From Phycisphaerales bacterium UBA2421 (GTDB lineage Bacteria > Planctomycetota > Phycisphaerae > Tepidisphaerales > Tepidisphaeraceae): a stretch of DNA of 64,000 nt. Both the position numbers and the translations under genes were made by a program. Shown here piece by piece: positions 1 to 9,589 of the stretch; the stretch's first letter is position 1, and each line of letters starts with the position of its first letter. The notes beneath the pieces were generated by a model that was not told the origin of the DNA, made no database searches, and saw nothing but the letters and a program-made list of their open reading frames with translations. The stretch is from assembly GCA_002343075.1 (NCBI GenBank), contig DDRH01000062.1, forward strand, positions 76,673 through 140,672. Reading direction: 5' to 3'.

Positions 1-966
1 AACGGTGATGACGGCGTCATCATCGCCGGCTGAAGCCTGCGCCCCTGCTACATCAAAGTCGACTTCCGCGCCGACCGATCTTCCGATCCAGTTTCGCTGC
101 ATTTCCTTGAGCGACTCGGGCCATTGCAGTTGGTCTAGATCATCGATCAAACGTTCTGCGTACGAAGTGATCCGCAACATCCATTGCCGCAGCGGTCGTT
201 TTTCCACGGCAAACCCACCAACGTCGCTCTTACCGTCGATCACTTCTTCGTTAGCAAGAACCGTGCCCAGACCGGGACACCAATTCACAGGGACCTCGTC
301 TGTGAACGCCAGGCGCTGCCCATCGATTATGGCCCTCCGTTCTGGTGGCGACAGTTCGTGCCAAAGGCGAACGAGCGGAGCTTGGCCAGCGATTGCTTCC
401 ATTCCCTCCTGCTGCGGATTCAGGGCAACCCCTCCATCTGGAGTCACGACCAAGTTCTCATTTTCCAACTGATGGATCAACTGCGTGATAGGTTGGGCTT
501 TCTTCAGGACAGGATCGAAATAGCTGTTGTAGATCTGCAGAAAAATCCACTGCGTCCATCGGTAGTATGTCACATCCGTGGTGTCGACTTCGCGGTCCCA
601 GTCGTAGCTCAGGCCGAGCGATTGGATCTGTTTGCGAAAGTTGGCGATGTTTCGTCGCGTTGTTTCCGCGGGGTGAACATTGTTCTTGATGGCATACTGC
701 TCTGCCGGCAGGCCGAAGGCATCCCAGCCCATAGGGTGCAGCACATTGTGCCCGGTCATTCGCAGGTAACGACTGACTATATCCGTTGCGGTGTACCCTT
801 CCGGGTGGCCCACGTGCAGTCCGGCCCCGCTGGGGTATGGGAACATATCCAGCACATAGGCCTTGGGCATGTCGCCTGCGTCGGCTGGGTCAAGGGCACG
901 GAAGGATTTGTGTTCCAGCCAGTGCTTTTGCCACTTCTTCTCAATGGCTGTGAAGTTATAGGCCAT
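1..966 (-). CDS. leuS: Leucyl-tRNA synthetase, N-terminal part (gene runs off the left edge)
   Basis: Class I aminoacyl-tRNA synthetase that charges tRNA-Leu in the cytoplasm. The reverse strand is open for 322 codons from ATG 966 to the window edge. It begins [16 protein letters not shown] and carries the HIGH-type ATP-binding motif as HVGHPEG, after the segment [16 protein letters not shown]. It is followed by [17 protein letters not shown], which is typical of LeuRS. The last visible residues ([19 protein letters not shown]) enter the inserted editing (CP1) domain, so the KMSKS half lies outside the window. It is divergent from the PilZ gene, with 111 bp between the two starts. The ATG has no strong Shine-Dalgarno. 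The identity is secure; the exact start is less so. Confidence 0.93.
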   Translation of the reverse strand, partial: MAYNFTAIEKKWQKHWLEHKSFRALDPADAGDMPKAYVLDMFPYPSGAGLHVGHPEGYTATDIVSRYLRMTGHNVLHPMGWDAFGLPAEQYAIKNNVHPAETTRRNIANFRKQIQSLGLSYDWDREVDTTDVTYYRWTQWIFLQIYNSYFDPVLKKAQPITQLIHQLENENLVVTPDGGVALNPQQEGMEAIAGQAPLVRLWHELSPPERRAIIDGQRLAFTDEVPVNWCPGLGTVLANEEVIDGKSDVGGFAVEKRPLRQWMLRITSYAERLIDDLDQLQWPESLKEMQRNWIGRSVGAEVDFDVAGAQASAGDDDAVITV

Positions 967-1077
967 CCGAAGGAGGATACGCAGCGGCGAGGTGGGGTCA
1001 AACCACCATCCAAAGGGAAAATTCGGCAAGTTCCGCAAAAGTTCCCAAACAATCGTTCCGATAAGAGTTACTGAGCC

Positions 1078-1440
1078 ATGAGTATGACCCTTGCAGCCTC
1101 CGACCCGCAAGCTCCTGACGAACGACGTCGTGGCTTTCGGATTCGTCAGGAACGTCCAATCAAGGTGTTTGATCCGGCATCATCCAAGTATGTCGGAGGT
1201 CGAACGCAGGATGTGAGTGCGTCGGGCCTGCGGCTGGAATTGCCCATCGCATCTCCCATCCTCCCCGGACGTTTGGTACACGTGCATGTTGGCGTCAGTC
1301 AGGGTCTCGAAGGCCTTGCGCAGCGGCACGGGATGCTGCCGGCACGCGTTGTCTGGATCGACCGAGGCGACGGTGGTCCAAACATGACAGCAGGGGTGGA
1401 GATCGTCGCGGGGGTCCTCGCTGCCGCGGATGCAGCTTGA
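1078..1440 (+). CDS. PilZ-domain protein
   Basis: A 120-residue single-domain protein. The PilZ c-di-GMP-binding signature is visible as an Arg-rich N-terminal motif ([10 protein letters not shown], near residues 17-26) followed by [11 protein letters not shown] (near 45-55), which corresponds to the [D/N]xSxxG motif. PilZ domains bind c-di-GMP and usually relay it to motility, pili or surface polysaccharide. A link to the type IV pilus locus 51 kb away is only a guess. The gene is divergent from leuS. The start is the first ATG (ATGAGT); a second in-frame ATG lies two codons downstream, and neither has a clear ribosome-binding site. Confidence 0.75.
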   Translation: MSMTLAASDPQAPDERRRGFRIRQERPIKVFDPASSKYVGGRTQDVSASGLRLELPIASPILPGRLVHVHVGVSQGLEGLAQRHGMLPARVVWIDRGDGGPNMTAGVEIVAGVLAAADAA

Positions 1441-1878
1441 CGGTTGGCACGCTTACGAAACTGATCAAAACGCCGAAGCTTACCCGAAGTGCATGTCGTG
1501 GGGACTGCACTTTTGGGTCTTTCCTACCTGATTTCATGCCCTCCGCGCGAGAATCCGCGAAATGACGTTTAAGTGGCCCAAATCGTGGCCGAGATGCGCC
1601 CTTATCTCTTAGAGCGGCGGTGACGTGAAACTTTTTCTAAGGCCGGGGGTGAAACCCTTCGTGAATACCCGGGCAATCCTGCGAAGCCGCTTCCGATCAG
1701 GGATCAGGTCAGTCCCCGCAGCCGGATTCCGATGGCCATTCAGCCGTATTATCGTGAAAGATTGTGGTTTTACGACGTCGGCCGTAGAATCTTGGATTCG
1801 GAAAATTGTTTGAGTACTCCGACAACTATGTCGGCTGTGAGTCCCATTACCCGCACCCCTCACTCATGGAGCAAACAC
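1441..1878. other. Intergenic region, no gene seen
   Basis: About 440 bases between the PilZ gene and the M16 protease. Reading frames here are short and not recognisable. Open frames continue upstream of the protease start (alternative ATG at 1828), but the protein they add has no signal-peptide character, so I treat this stretch as leader and promoter sequence. Confidence 0.5.
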
Positions 1879-4776
1879 ATGCTGCATGCCTTGCGTCGCG
1901 CCACCGCCGCGGCAATTGTCGTCTTGAGTTTGAACTCTTTCGTTGGGGCCGAGCCGACAGTCTCCGGTCCTTTGCCGACTGATCTGTTGCCAACCGACCC
2001 GGCGTTGGTTTCGGGTAAGCTGGATAACGGGTTGAAGTACATCGTGCGCAAGCATGCCAATCCTCAGGGCCGAGCCGTCATGTGGATTCACTTCGACACC
2101 GGCTCGCTCAACGAGACCGAGCAGCAGAGGGGCATTGCGCATTACTTGGAGCACATGGCGTTTAACGGATCGGACAACTATCCTCCCGGTTCGCTCATCC
2201 CGTTTTTTCAATCCCTGGGCATGCAGTTTGGGCGCGACCAGAATGCGTTCACCGGTTTTGATCAAACCGTCTACCAGCTCTCGCTCCCAAACACTGAAGA
2301 AACCACGCTCGACAAGGGCCTGACCTTCTTCGCCGATGTGGCGGGGCGGCTGACTCTTTCGCCGGGGGAGATTGATAACGAGCGAGGCATCATTCAGGAG
2401 GAGCGTAGGACGCGACTGTCAGGCCGGCAGCGGGTGACAGAGTACGTCCTCGAACGGACCTACCCCGACTCACTCTTTGGCCGCCGCCTGCCGATCGGCA
2501 CTGAGAAGACTATCCAAGAGGTGCAGCAGGCCGACTTTCAGGATTACTACAACAAATGGTATGGGGCTGCCAACGCCACCCTGATTGTGGTGGCCGATGC
2601 CGACCCCGCGATGATTGTCGGCCGCATAAACGAGGCATTTTCCGCCCTTCCCGAGAAGCAGGTGCCCCCAGCGCAGGATGCTGGTGTCAAGCCATATGCC
2701 AAGAGTTTTGCGGTCGTTGCAACGGACCCGGAAGTGCGCGGGGAGGAGTTGGAAATCAGCCGTATCGACTTACCCAAGCCGCCGGTGACAACCGTCGCAT
2801 TGTACCGCGACCAGCTTGTCGGCTCGATTGGCCGTTCGGCATGGAACGATCGCGTGGGCGACAAGGTGTCGGAAGGAGACACCGCATTCTCCAGTGCACG
2901 CGTTTCCTCCAGCAATAGCGCTGGTGCGGTGTTGACCACCGGCCTCAGCACGCGTGCCAAGCCGGGGAAGTGGAAGGAAGCTCTTGCGGAGGCCGCAACT
3001 GAGTTACAGCGAGCCCGTCTGCACGGCTTCACACAGCGCGAAATCGACTCTGTGAAGAAAGAGATCATCTCGGGAGCAGAATGGGCGGTTGATACAACTT
3101 CGACCGCAACGGCTGGGGCATTGATCCGAGGAATTGCCAGCCAAGTGAATGATCAAGAGCCGTCGATGTCCCCGGAGCAGCGTCTGGAATTGCTCCAGAA
3201 GTTGTTGCCGACGATTACCGAGGAAGAAATCAGCAAGAGGTTTGCCGCTGATTTCGATTTCTCCACTGCGGTATTTGTTGCAATTTTGCCTTCGTCTGGT
3301 TCAACACCTTCAGAGGCAGAGTTGCTCGATCTCGGCTTGAAATCACTCTCAGTGAGGCCAGACCCTGATGCGGAGGTAGTTCGTGCGTCAGAGTTGCTTG
3401 CTGCACTCCCGACACCGGGCACCGTGGTTGAAGGGGGCACGCACGAGAGATCTGAAGTGTGGTCGGGCTGGCTCAGCAACGGGGTGCGCGTGCATCACCG
3501 GTTCATGGACAACGAGAAGGACCAAGTTTCTGTGGGCATCTCGCTGATCGGCGGTGAATTGCTGGAAACCGCCGGGAACCGAGGGATCACGACAGCGGCG
3601 GCGCTGGCTTGGGGCCGGCCGGCGACGAAGCAGCATTCCTCGACAACCATCCGGGATTTGATGGCCGGAAAGAAAGTTGCTGTCCGAGGCGGGGGCATGG
3701 TTGGTGGAATGGGCGGTGGTCGTCGTGGGGGCGGCGGAGCGGGCGGATTTCGCAATTCCATCAATCTCTCAATTAGCGGCAGCCCCTCCGACCTCGAGAC
3801 CGGCTTCCAGCTTGCCTACCTTCTTTTGACGGAGCCCAAACTTGAGACCCCGTCGTTTCTGCAGTTTCAGTCGCTTACCAAGCAGATGCTCGCCGAGGCT
3901 GAGAGCAACCCGCTGATGGCCGGCGCGCGGGCAGCGGCGCAACTGTTGTACCCGAATGAGCCGAGGTTTAGGGCAGTCACTCCCGACGATATTGACCATC
4001 TGACGGCAGAGGCGGCTCAGGCTTGGTTGGAAAAGCTGATCTCCGAATCGCCGATTGAGGTCACAATCGTAGGTGATCTGGACCGGGAGAAGAGCTTGGA
4101 ACTCGCCACGCGATACCTTGGTGCACTGCCCGCCCGCGAGAGAGTGTCACAGAACTCGTTTGCTGCGCTGCGCAGGATCGAGCGGGTCAAGGGCGCGCAG
4201 CGCGTCGACAAGGCCGTCGAGACTCCGACGAAACAGGCCTTTGTTTCAAGCGCTTTCTATGGTGCCGACGAGACCAACCGCGACGATGCACGCGCCCTCA
4301 GCATGGCGTCGCGGATTCTCTCGACCCGTATGACCAAAGAAGTGCGCGAGGAGGCACAATTGGTGTACAGCATCGGCGCTAGCTCTCGGCCTGGAAGCAC
4401 GTTCAGCGGCTTTGGCACGTTCGGCGCTGCCGCACCCACCGAACCGGAGAAGGCCGACGCACTCGTGGCAAAGCTGGCAAGCATGTACGACGAGTTCGCA
4501 AAGAACGGGCCGACCGAAAATGAGCTTGTCACAGCGAAGAAGCAAATCGCCAATCAGTTCCAAGAGCAGGTGAAGCAACCAGGCTATTGGTCCGGCGTCC
4601 TCGGAGAGATGACCTTCCGCAATGGTGATCTTGATGCAGTCCTGGATGCCCCTGCGGCATATGACGCGATGACCGCCAAGACCGTACAGGACGTCTTCGC
4701 AAAATACTACAGTACCGACAACTCATTGGTGGTCGTGGTCAAGCCAGGCACCGGAACGAGCCGGGCAGGAGAGTAG
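1879..4776 (+). CDS. Secreted M16 family zinc metallopeptidase (insulinase/pitrilysin type)
   Basis: A 965-residue, two-half M16 protease, probably exported to the periplasm. The start at 1879 is preferred because a GGAG lies 7 bases upstream and the product then begins with a good signal peptide (MLHALRRATAAAIVVLSLNS, likely cleaved after VGA). The inverted zinc motif HxxEH is HYLEH at residues 88-92. The distal Glu is expected in the NERGIIQEE segment about 80 residues later. The C-terminal half has the usual second, non-catalytic M16 fold. A glycine-rich stretch (about residues 602-625, GGGMVGGMGGGRRGGGGAGG) interrupts the second half and is unusual. It is followed in the same direction by an M17 aminopeptidase, so the two may form a peptide-degrading unit. 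An in-frame ATG at 1828 is an alternative start. Confidence 0.9.
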   Translation: MLHALRRATAAAIVVLSLNSFVGAEPTVSGPLPTDLLPTDPALVSGKLDNGLKYIVRKHANPQGRAVMWIHFDTGSLNETEQQRGIAHYLEHMAFNGSDNYPPGSLIPFFQSLGMQFGRDQNAFTGFDQTVYQLSLPNTEETTLDKGLTFFADVAGRLTLSPGEIDNERGIIQEERRTRLSGRQRVTEYVLERTYPDSLFGRRLPIGTEKTIQEVQQADFQDYYNKWYGAANATLIVVADADPAMIVGRINEAFSALPEKQVPPAQDAGVKPYAKSFAVVATDPEVRGEELEISRIDLPKPPVTTVALYRDQLVGSIGRSAWNDRVGDKVSEGDTAFSSARVSSSNSAGAVLTTGLSTRAKPGKWKEALAEAATELQRARLHGFTQREIDSVKKEIISGAEWAVDTTSTATAGALIRGIASQVNDQEPSMSPEQRLELLQKLLPTITEEEISKRFAADFDFSTAVFVAILPSSGSTPSEAELLDLGLKSLSVRPDPDAEVVRASELLAALPTPGTVVEGGTHERSEVWSGWLSNGVRVHHRFMDNEKDQVSVGISLIGGELLETAGNRGITTAAALAWGRPATKQHSSTTIRDLMAGKKVAVRGGGMVGGMGGGRRGGGGAGGFRNSINLSISGSPSDLETGFQLAYLLLTEPKLETPSFLQFQSLTKQMLAEAESNPLMAGARAAAQLLYPNEPRFRAVTPDDIDHLTAEAAQAWLEKLISESPIEVTIVGDLDREKSLELATRYLGALPARERVSQNSFAALRRIERVKGAQRVDKAVETPTKQAFVSSAFYGADETNRDDARALSMASRILSTRMTKEVREEAQLVYSIGASSRPGSTFSGFGTFGAAAPTEPEKADALVAKLASMYDEFAKNGPTENELVTAKKQIANQFQEQVKQPGYWSGVLGEMTFRNGDLDAVLDAPAAYDAMTAKTVQDVFAKYYSTDNSLVVVVKPGTGTSRAGE

Positions 4777-4894
4777 CTAACCAGCGGCGGAGCGCGCGCG
4801 ATTGCTCGATCAATCTGTCGCCGCCGGTCGAACTGATTCGCCCGGCGGCGACTTTGTTCATAGATGTAATCGCCTAGCTTGGAAGGAGATCGAG

Positions 4895-6442
4895 ATGAAG
4901 CTGATTGACCAGCATACACCCGTGACGATCCACACCGCGGCGACCGCGCCTCGCGGTGCGGCGATTGTGATCTGTGGCGATGACGAAGGCGGTTTCGAAT
5001 CCGCAAGATTACCTTCCGCGGCGCGTCGAGCGTTCGAGCTACTTTTGACCGCGAAGGCGTTCCCGTCAAAGCAAGGGCGCATTAGTGCGCAAGCCTTTGA
5101 CGGCGGAACGTTGCTTGCGGTGAATATGGGTACGCGCAAGACTCGATCGATTCATTCATACCGATCCGCCGCGGGTGTCGTCGCGAGGTATGCGCGCGAG
5201 CATGGCCTCCGGCAGGTGGCCATGCTGATCGAGCCGAGCTGGATGCCTGGTTCTCATGAAATTGCCGGCGCATTTGCCACCGGATTGTGCAACGGGTTTT
5301 TCCAGTTGACATCATTTAAGGGGGCAACTGAAAACAGCAAAGCGGCCAAGGCATCGTTGGTAGCGACTCTCGTCGTCGACTCGGCCGCCGAACGATTTGC
5401 CGCTGCCGCAGCTCGGCGCGCCCAGGTGATCGCCAGCAGCCAGAACTTTGCCCGCGCGCTTGCGGGTCATCCTGGAAATGTGCTCAACCCACCGGTCTTG
5501 GCGAAGATTTCCCAGGAGGTTGCGAAGGGTTGTGGCTTGAAATGCAGCATTCTCGATGAGAAGCAAATGGCCCGACTCAGCATGGGCGGCATGCTAGGAG
5601 TGGGCATGGGAAGCCCGCACACACCGCCGCGGATGATTGTGCTCGAGTGGCCGGGGCTCGCGGGAAAGTCCAAGGCAGACGCGAATCGCAGGCCGCTGTT
5701 GCTTGTCGGGAAGGCCATTACCTTCGACACCGGTGGAATAAGCATTAAACCCCGCGAAGGAATGCAGCGGATGGTGTTTGACAAATGTGGTGCCATGACC
5801 GTCATCGGGTCAATGATCGCATTGGCCCGCACGGCGGTGCCGCAGCGCGTCATCGGTATTCTGGCAGCGGCGGAGAATCACGTAAGCCATACCGCCTACC
5901 GCCCGGGTGATATCCTCACCATGCATAACGGCGTAACGGTCGAAGTTACCAACACTGACGCCGAAGGGCGGCTCGTGTTGGCTGATGCGCTTTCATGGGG
6001 AATCAAGTCGTTCAAGCCGTCGGCGGTGATCGATCTGGCAACGCTTACCGGTGGCGTTGTTGTCGCGCTCGGCAAAGAGTTTGCCGGGATGTTCGCAAAT
6101 CATGACGGTCTCGCAGCGGAAATCGCCGCTGCGGGCTCCTACCAGGGTGAGAAGCTCTGGCGGTTGCCGATGAGCGAAGAAGTGCGCGAGATGATGAAGA
6201 GCGACCACGCTGACATGGTGAACTCAGCGGGTCGTCACGCGCATGCGATTCAAGGCGCCGAGTTTCTGCGACGTTTCGTTCCTGAGGATGGCAGCACACC
6301 GTGGGCACATCTCGACATCGCCGGAGTGGCCGATAATGAGAAGGCGACCTCCCTCTATTCGCCTGGGGCAACAGGCTGGGGTGTGCGCACTCTTGTCGAC
6401 TTCATTACGGCTCGATCCCGTCAACGTGATTCACGCGGTTGA
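4895..6442 (+). CDS. pepA: Leucyl aminopeptidase, M17 family
   Basis: A 515-residue dinuclear-metal aminopeptidase that removes N-terminal residues from peptides in the cytoplasm. The family signature NTDAEGRL is at about residues 353-360. The metal- and substrate-binding segment GKAITFDTGGISIKP precedes it near residue 273. The start at ATG 4895 is set by an excellent Shine-Dalgarno (GGAAGGAGAT at 4881-4890); the reading frame is open further upstream but has no ribosome-binding site there. The length matches the family. It lies 118 bases after the M16 protease on the same strand. Confidence 0.93.
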   Translation: MKLIDQHTPVTIHTAATAPRGAAIVICGDDEGGFESARLPSAARRAFELLLTAKAFPSKQGRISAQAFDGGTLLAVNMGTRKTRSIHSYRSAAGVVARYAREHGLRQVAMLIEPSWMPGSHEIAGAFATGLCNGFFQLTSFKGATENSKAAKASLVATLVVDSAAERFAAAAARRAQVIASSQNFARALAGHPGNVLNPPVLAKISQEVAKGCGLKCSILDEKQMARLSMGGMLGVGMGSPHTPPRMIVLEWPGLAGKSKADANRRPLLLVGKAITFDTGGISIKPREGMQRMVFDKCGAMTVIGSMIALARTAVPQRVIGILAAAENHVSHTAYRPGDILTMHNGVTVEVTNTDAEGRLVLADALSWGIKSFKPSAVIDLATLTGGVVVALGKEFAGMFANHDGLAAEIAAAGSYQGEKLWRLPMSEEVREMMKSDHADMVNSAGRHAHAIQGAEFLRRFVPEDGSTPWAHLDIAGVADNEKATSLYSPGATGWGVRTLVDFITARSRQRDSRG

Positions 6443-6534
6443 TCGGGATATACTCAAGCATGTTCTGGCCGACTCGTTTCCCGACTTAGCTCGCCGGCGC
6501 AGCGAATGACTGTGCAGCGAAGGAGTGACCCGCC

Positions 6535-7473
6535 GTGACCTTTACAACCGTGGCAGTGTTGTTCTTCTCGGTTTTGTTTCCCGTGAAGACGTGGTTTTCC
6601 CCAACTTCACCCCTGGAGATCACCGTGAGGCCTGAAAGCGGCCCCGTGTCTCTTGTGCTGACCGATTTTTCCGGCAAAGTTTTTGATGCGAAAGACCCAG
6701 TCGAGATCGAGAAAGAGACAACGGTTGATCTACGCGGCAGCTATCCGTCTCTTGAAATGCCTGGCACATACCTGCTGTTTGCAGTTCCAAAGGGGAAGGA
6801 CCTGAAGGAGTTTTCGGGCACGCCGCTAGTGGTTGGCGTGCGCAGCGACCCACGTCGCGGCGGCGGGCCGGCGGCAACGGCCATGGTGGTCAAGATCGAG
6901 CCGCTCCGATATGCGGTCATGTCAACCGACAAAGGTGATATGACCATGGCGTTCTACTACGATGTCGCCCCCAACACCGCCGATAATTTCCTCCGCCTCG
7001 CCGAGGGCGGGTATTACGACGGACTTGCCTTTCACCGAATTGTACCGGAGTTCGTCATTCAAGGCGGCGATCCAAAGGGCGACAGCTCTGGCGGGCCGGG
7101 CTACCAGATCGGCGCAGAGTTTAGCGACCGTGAACATGACGTCGGTGTGTTGTCGATGGCCAGAGAAGGCGACCCGCTCGAACGGCAAGGCGGCATGCCT
7201 CGCCCGGAGTTTGCCGACTCTGCGGGAAGTCAGTTCTTCATCTGTCTGACACGCGAGAAGACGAAGCAACTCGATCGCAAGTACACCGTATTCGGCAAGG
7301 TTACCTCTGGCCTTGATGTCGTTACCGCAATTGGCGCTACACTGACGGAGGGCCCCAACGGTGATACGCCCACTGTGGTGCATAAAATCAACCGCGTTCA
7401 GGTCTTACCAGTCACAGCGGGGAGCAACCCATACGCTACCCTGTTGCGCGTGACCGAGGAAAAATCCGAGTGA
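6535..7473 (+). CDS. Secreted peptidyl-prolyl cis-trans isomerase, cyclophilin type
   Basis: A 312-residue protein with an N-terminal hydrophobic export segment (about residues 5-21). It is followed by a beta-rich domain of about 100 residues and then a cyclophilin domain from about residue 120. Cyclophilin features include NTADNFLRLAEGGYYDGLAFHRIVPEFVIQGGDP, which carries the active-site Arg and the F-Q/GGDP core, and GSQFFICL later on. It probably speeds proline isomerisation during protein folding outside the cytoplasm. The start is GTG 6535, with GAAGGAG at 6519-6525. The N-terminal domain resembles no family I can name. Confidence 0.88.
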   Translation: MTFTTVAVLFFSVLFPVKTWFSPTSPLEITVRPESGPVSLVLTDFSGKVFDAKDPVEIEKETTVDLRGSYPSLEMPGTYLLFAVPKGKDLKEFSGTPLVVGVRSDPRRGGGPAATAMVVKIEPLRYAVMSTDKGDMTMAFYYDVAPNTADNFLRLAEGGYYDGLAFHRIVPEFVIQGGDPKGDSSGGPGYQIGAEFSDREHDVGVLSMAREGDPLERQGGMPRPEFADSAGSQFFICLTREKTKQLDRKYTVFGKVTSGLDVVTAIGATLTEGPNGDTPTVVHKINRVQVLPVTAGSNPYATLLRVTEEKSE

Positions 7474-7534
7474 CGGGGCCACTTGCAAGAATGCGCAGTG
7501 ATGACGCAATATCAACTCGAGTCGGGCTGCGTGT

Positions 7535-7563
7535 TTGAGGTGAGGCCAGATCGAGTGTAAAAT
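7535..7563 (+). promoter_or_regulatory. Sigma-70-type promoter of the SRP RNA gene
   Basis: TTGAGG (7535-7540) and TAAAAT (7558-7563) are separated by 17 bases. Transcription would start near 7570, at the 5' base of the SRP RNA stem. The sequence right after the -10 box (TTGAGGCT) is identical to that after the -10 box of the tRNA-Gly promoter at 24040-24045. Confidence 0.6.
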
Positions 7564-7571
7564 TTGAGGCT

Positions 7572-7705
7572 CGCCGTCGTTGTGAATGACGGCCGGGTCC
7601 GATGCAAGGGTCGGCTGTGAACCGGGTCAGGTCCGAAAGGAAGCAGCCCTAAACAGAATAGGCTCTGTGCCGTCGTGTCCCCGGCCGTCTTTCACAACGA
7701 TGGCG
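7572..7705 (+). ncRNA. ffs: Signal recognition particle RNA (bacterial small type)
   Basis: The conserved SRP domain IV sequence GGTCAGGTCCGAAAGGAAGC is present at about 7625-7644, followed by AGCCCTAA; its GNRA tetraloop is GAAA. The ends form a long helix: 7572-7590 pairs with 7687-7705, including TCGTTGTGAA with TTCACAACGA and GACGGCCGGG with CCCGGCCGTC. This RNA binds Ffh and directs ribosomes making membrane proteins to the membrane. The length of about 134 nt is slightly above the E. coli form and has no Alu domain. It lies between the cyclophilin and NAD kinase genes. Confidence 0.93.
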
Positions 7706-7781
7706 TTTCTTGTTGAATGCGTTGATCATCGCGGATTGTTCTCGGCAGCCGTTTGCAACGCTGTTCCTCGTTTGTTGATTC

Positions 7782-8669
7782 ATGCGTGCCATCATCGTTG
7801 CCAATCTCAAGAAGCCGCGACTCACCAATGAGATACAGTCGCTGATTGCCTTTTCGCAAGCACGGATCGACTGCGTCGGCGTAGACACTGATGGGACGAT
7901 GGCGCTCGATGATGTCGTGGCGGATGTCGTGCTCGTTTTCGGCGGAGATGGAACCCTGTTGTCCACCGCCCGGCGGCTGAACGGGAAGCAGACGCCTCTA
8001 ATGGGGGTTAATTTTGGCCGGCTCGGCTTTCTCGCCAGCTTTACGCCGGCCGAGTTCCGCTCGCACATTGATGCGTTACTGGAACGCAAGCTACCGATTA
8101 GTTGCAGGCAGGTCATCGAAGCCAGTGTTCTTGATTCCAAACTGGGCGTGCGCGCAAGCGATGCCGCGGCGGTGACGGAGAAGCGAAAGTGGCACTCAAC
8201 CGCGCTCAATGAAGCGGTAGTGAATGCAGGGGCACCGTTTCGTATGATCGAACTTGAGATCGGCGCCGACCTCGACGGCGGGACTGAGGGCGGCGTGCGA
8301 TATTTCGGCGATGGCGTCATCGTCTCCACCCCAAGCGGCAGCACGGCGTACAATGTGGCGGCAGGGGGGCCGATTATCAGTCCCAATGTTGAGGCGATGT
8401 GCGTCACTCCCGTCTGCCCTCACAGCCTTGCGTTTCGACCGATCGTCGTATCGTCGCAGACGGTCGTGCAGATTGCCGCGAAACGAGTGAACTCGGGGAC
8501 CACACTTTCCTGTGACGGCCAGGCCAGCACGCGTCTCACCGCTGGCGACGTGGTCATCATCCGAAGAAGCGCGAACGACGTGCAGGTGATTGAAAACCCA
8601 GGCGCCCGGGAGTGGCGTACGCTGGCAGAAAAGCTTCACTGGGCCATTAGCCCAAACTACAAGCGATAA
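7782..8669 (+). CDS. nadK: NAD kinase
   Basis: A 295-residue cytoplasmic enzyme that phosphorylates NAD+ to NADP+. The diagnostic GGDG motif is at residues 54-57 (VFGGDGTLL). The NE motif (ALNEAVV) and TPSGSTAYN follow, as in the ATP-NAD kinase family. Length is normal. No strong ribosome-binding site is visible before ATG 7782. The gene starts about 77 bases after the SRP RNA and converges on the HAD phosphatase gene. Confidence 0.93.
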   Translation: MRAIIVANLKKPRLTNEIQSLIAFSQARIDCVGVDTDGTMALDDVVADVVLVFGGDGTLLSTARRLNGKQTPLMGVNFGRLGFLASFTPAEFRSHIDALLERKLPISCRQVIEASVLDSKLGVRASDAAAVTEKRKWHSTALNEAVVNAGAPFRMIELEIGADLDGGTEGGVRYFGDGVIVSTPSGSTAYNVAAGGPIISPNVEAMCVTPVCPHSLAFRPIVVSSQTVVQIAAKRVNSGTTLSCDGQASTRLTAGDVVIIRRSANDVQVIENPGAREWRTLAEKLHWAISPNYKR

Positions 8670-8714
8670 CCCACCACCGCCGGCCCAAACCCTGATTCTA
8701 CGCCGCGGAACACT

Positions 8715-9536
8715 TCAGGGAGCCAACCCGTATCGCCGAAGCGCCGCCAGCACGCCCTGCTGATCGTTGTGTGGGGCAATCCAGTCGGCCACCTTCTTTA
8801 CGACAGCCACGGCGTTTTCCATCGCTACCGCAACGCCAGCGAGTTGCAACATGCCAACATCGTTTGGCGCATCACCGATCGCCATGATATGCGCCGGCCG
8901 GATGCCATGGTGCGCCGCAAGTTTCTTTAACGCTGTTGCCTTGCCTACCCGGCGATCCATAATCTGCATCAGATGGGAATCGGTGCTCACGATGGTCACG
9001 CCGTGGCCAAACCTCTCGAGCAGGATTGGTTCGAGCTTCATTAGCATGTAAGGCTCGCCCATAAGCATCAGCTTCGTGACCGGGGCGGCGCACGCCTGCT
9101 CGATGGGGACGATGCCATCGGGTTGAAAAAGCCGGCCCGTTTCGGTGACGTACGTCGTAACCGGGCGGTCGGTGTACCAGCGGTCGAGCACCTCAGCGTG
9201 GACGCCGATCTCATCGTATTGATCGCGCGCCACCTCGATCAGCTCGAGCATGATGTCGGAGGGCATCGGTCGGTGAAAGATTGGGCGCTGCGATGGCTCA
9301 TCCCAGATCAAAGCGCCGTTATAGTTCACTTGCCAATTGGTGAGCCGAAGCTGCTGGTACAAATGCCGCACTCCCCTCGGCGGGCGCGCGCTGGCGATGA
9401 CCACCTGAACACCGCGCTCGACCAACTGATGCAGCGCAGTGAGTGTCTCGGGATCGATCTGCTTTTGTGTGTCCAGCAGTGTGCCGTCCAAATCGAGCGC
9501 AACGAGACGAATATCATGCTGAGCTGTTAGCGACAT
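8715..9536 (-). CDS. HAD-superfamily hydrolase, Cof type
   Basis: A 273-residue cytoplasmic phosphatase of the Cof/YbiV group. Motif I is LDLDGTL (catalytic Asp15 and Asp17). Motif II is around VVIASARP. The motif III/IV region has K followed by GDAPNDVGML, which carries the metal-binding acids. The large C2 cap typical of sugar-phosphate and cofactor phosphatases fills residues of about 85-200. The substrate cannot be told from sequence. It converges with nadK, with 45 bases between the stops. Confidence 0.87.
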   Translation of the reverse strand: MSLTAQHDIRLVALDLDGTLLDTQKQIDPETLTALHQLVERGVQVVIASARPPRGVRHLYQQLRLTNWQVNYNGALIWDEPSQRPIFHRPMPSDIMLELIEVARDQYDEIGVHAEVLDRWYTDRPVTTYVTETGRLFQPDGIVPIEQACAAPVTKLMLMGEPYMLMKLEPILLERFGHGVTIVSTDSHLMQIMDRRVGKATALKKLAAHHGIRPAHIMAIGDAPNDVGMLQLAGVAVAMENAVAVVKKVADWIAPHNDQQGVLAALRRYGLAP

Positions 9537-9589
9537 GCTTTACTGCGCACACAAGGGACGTGAGCCATTCACAGGATTGTACGCACGAA

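Noticed and set aside
184..1074. 296-codon forward frame
   Set aside because: Antisense to leuS, whose reverse frame has clear LeuRS motifs through to the window edge.
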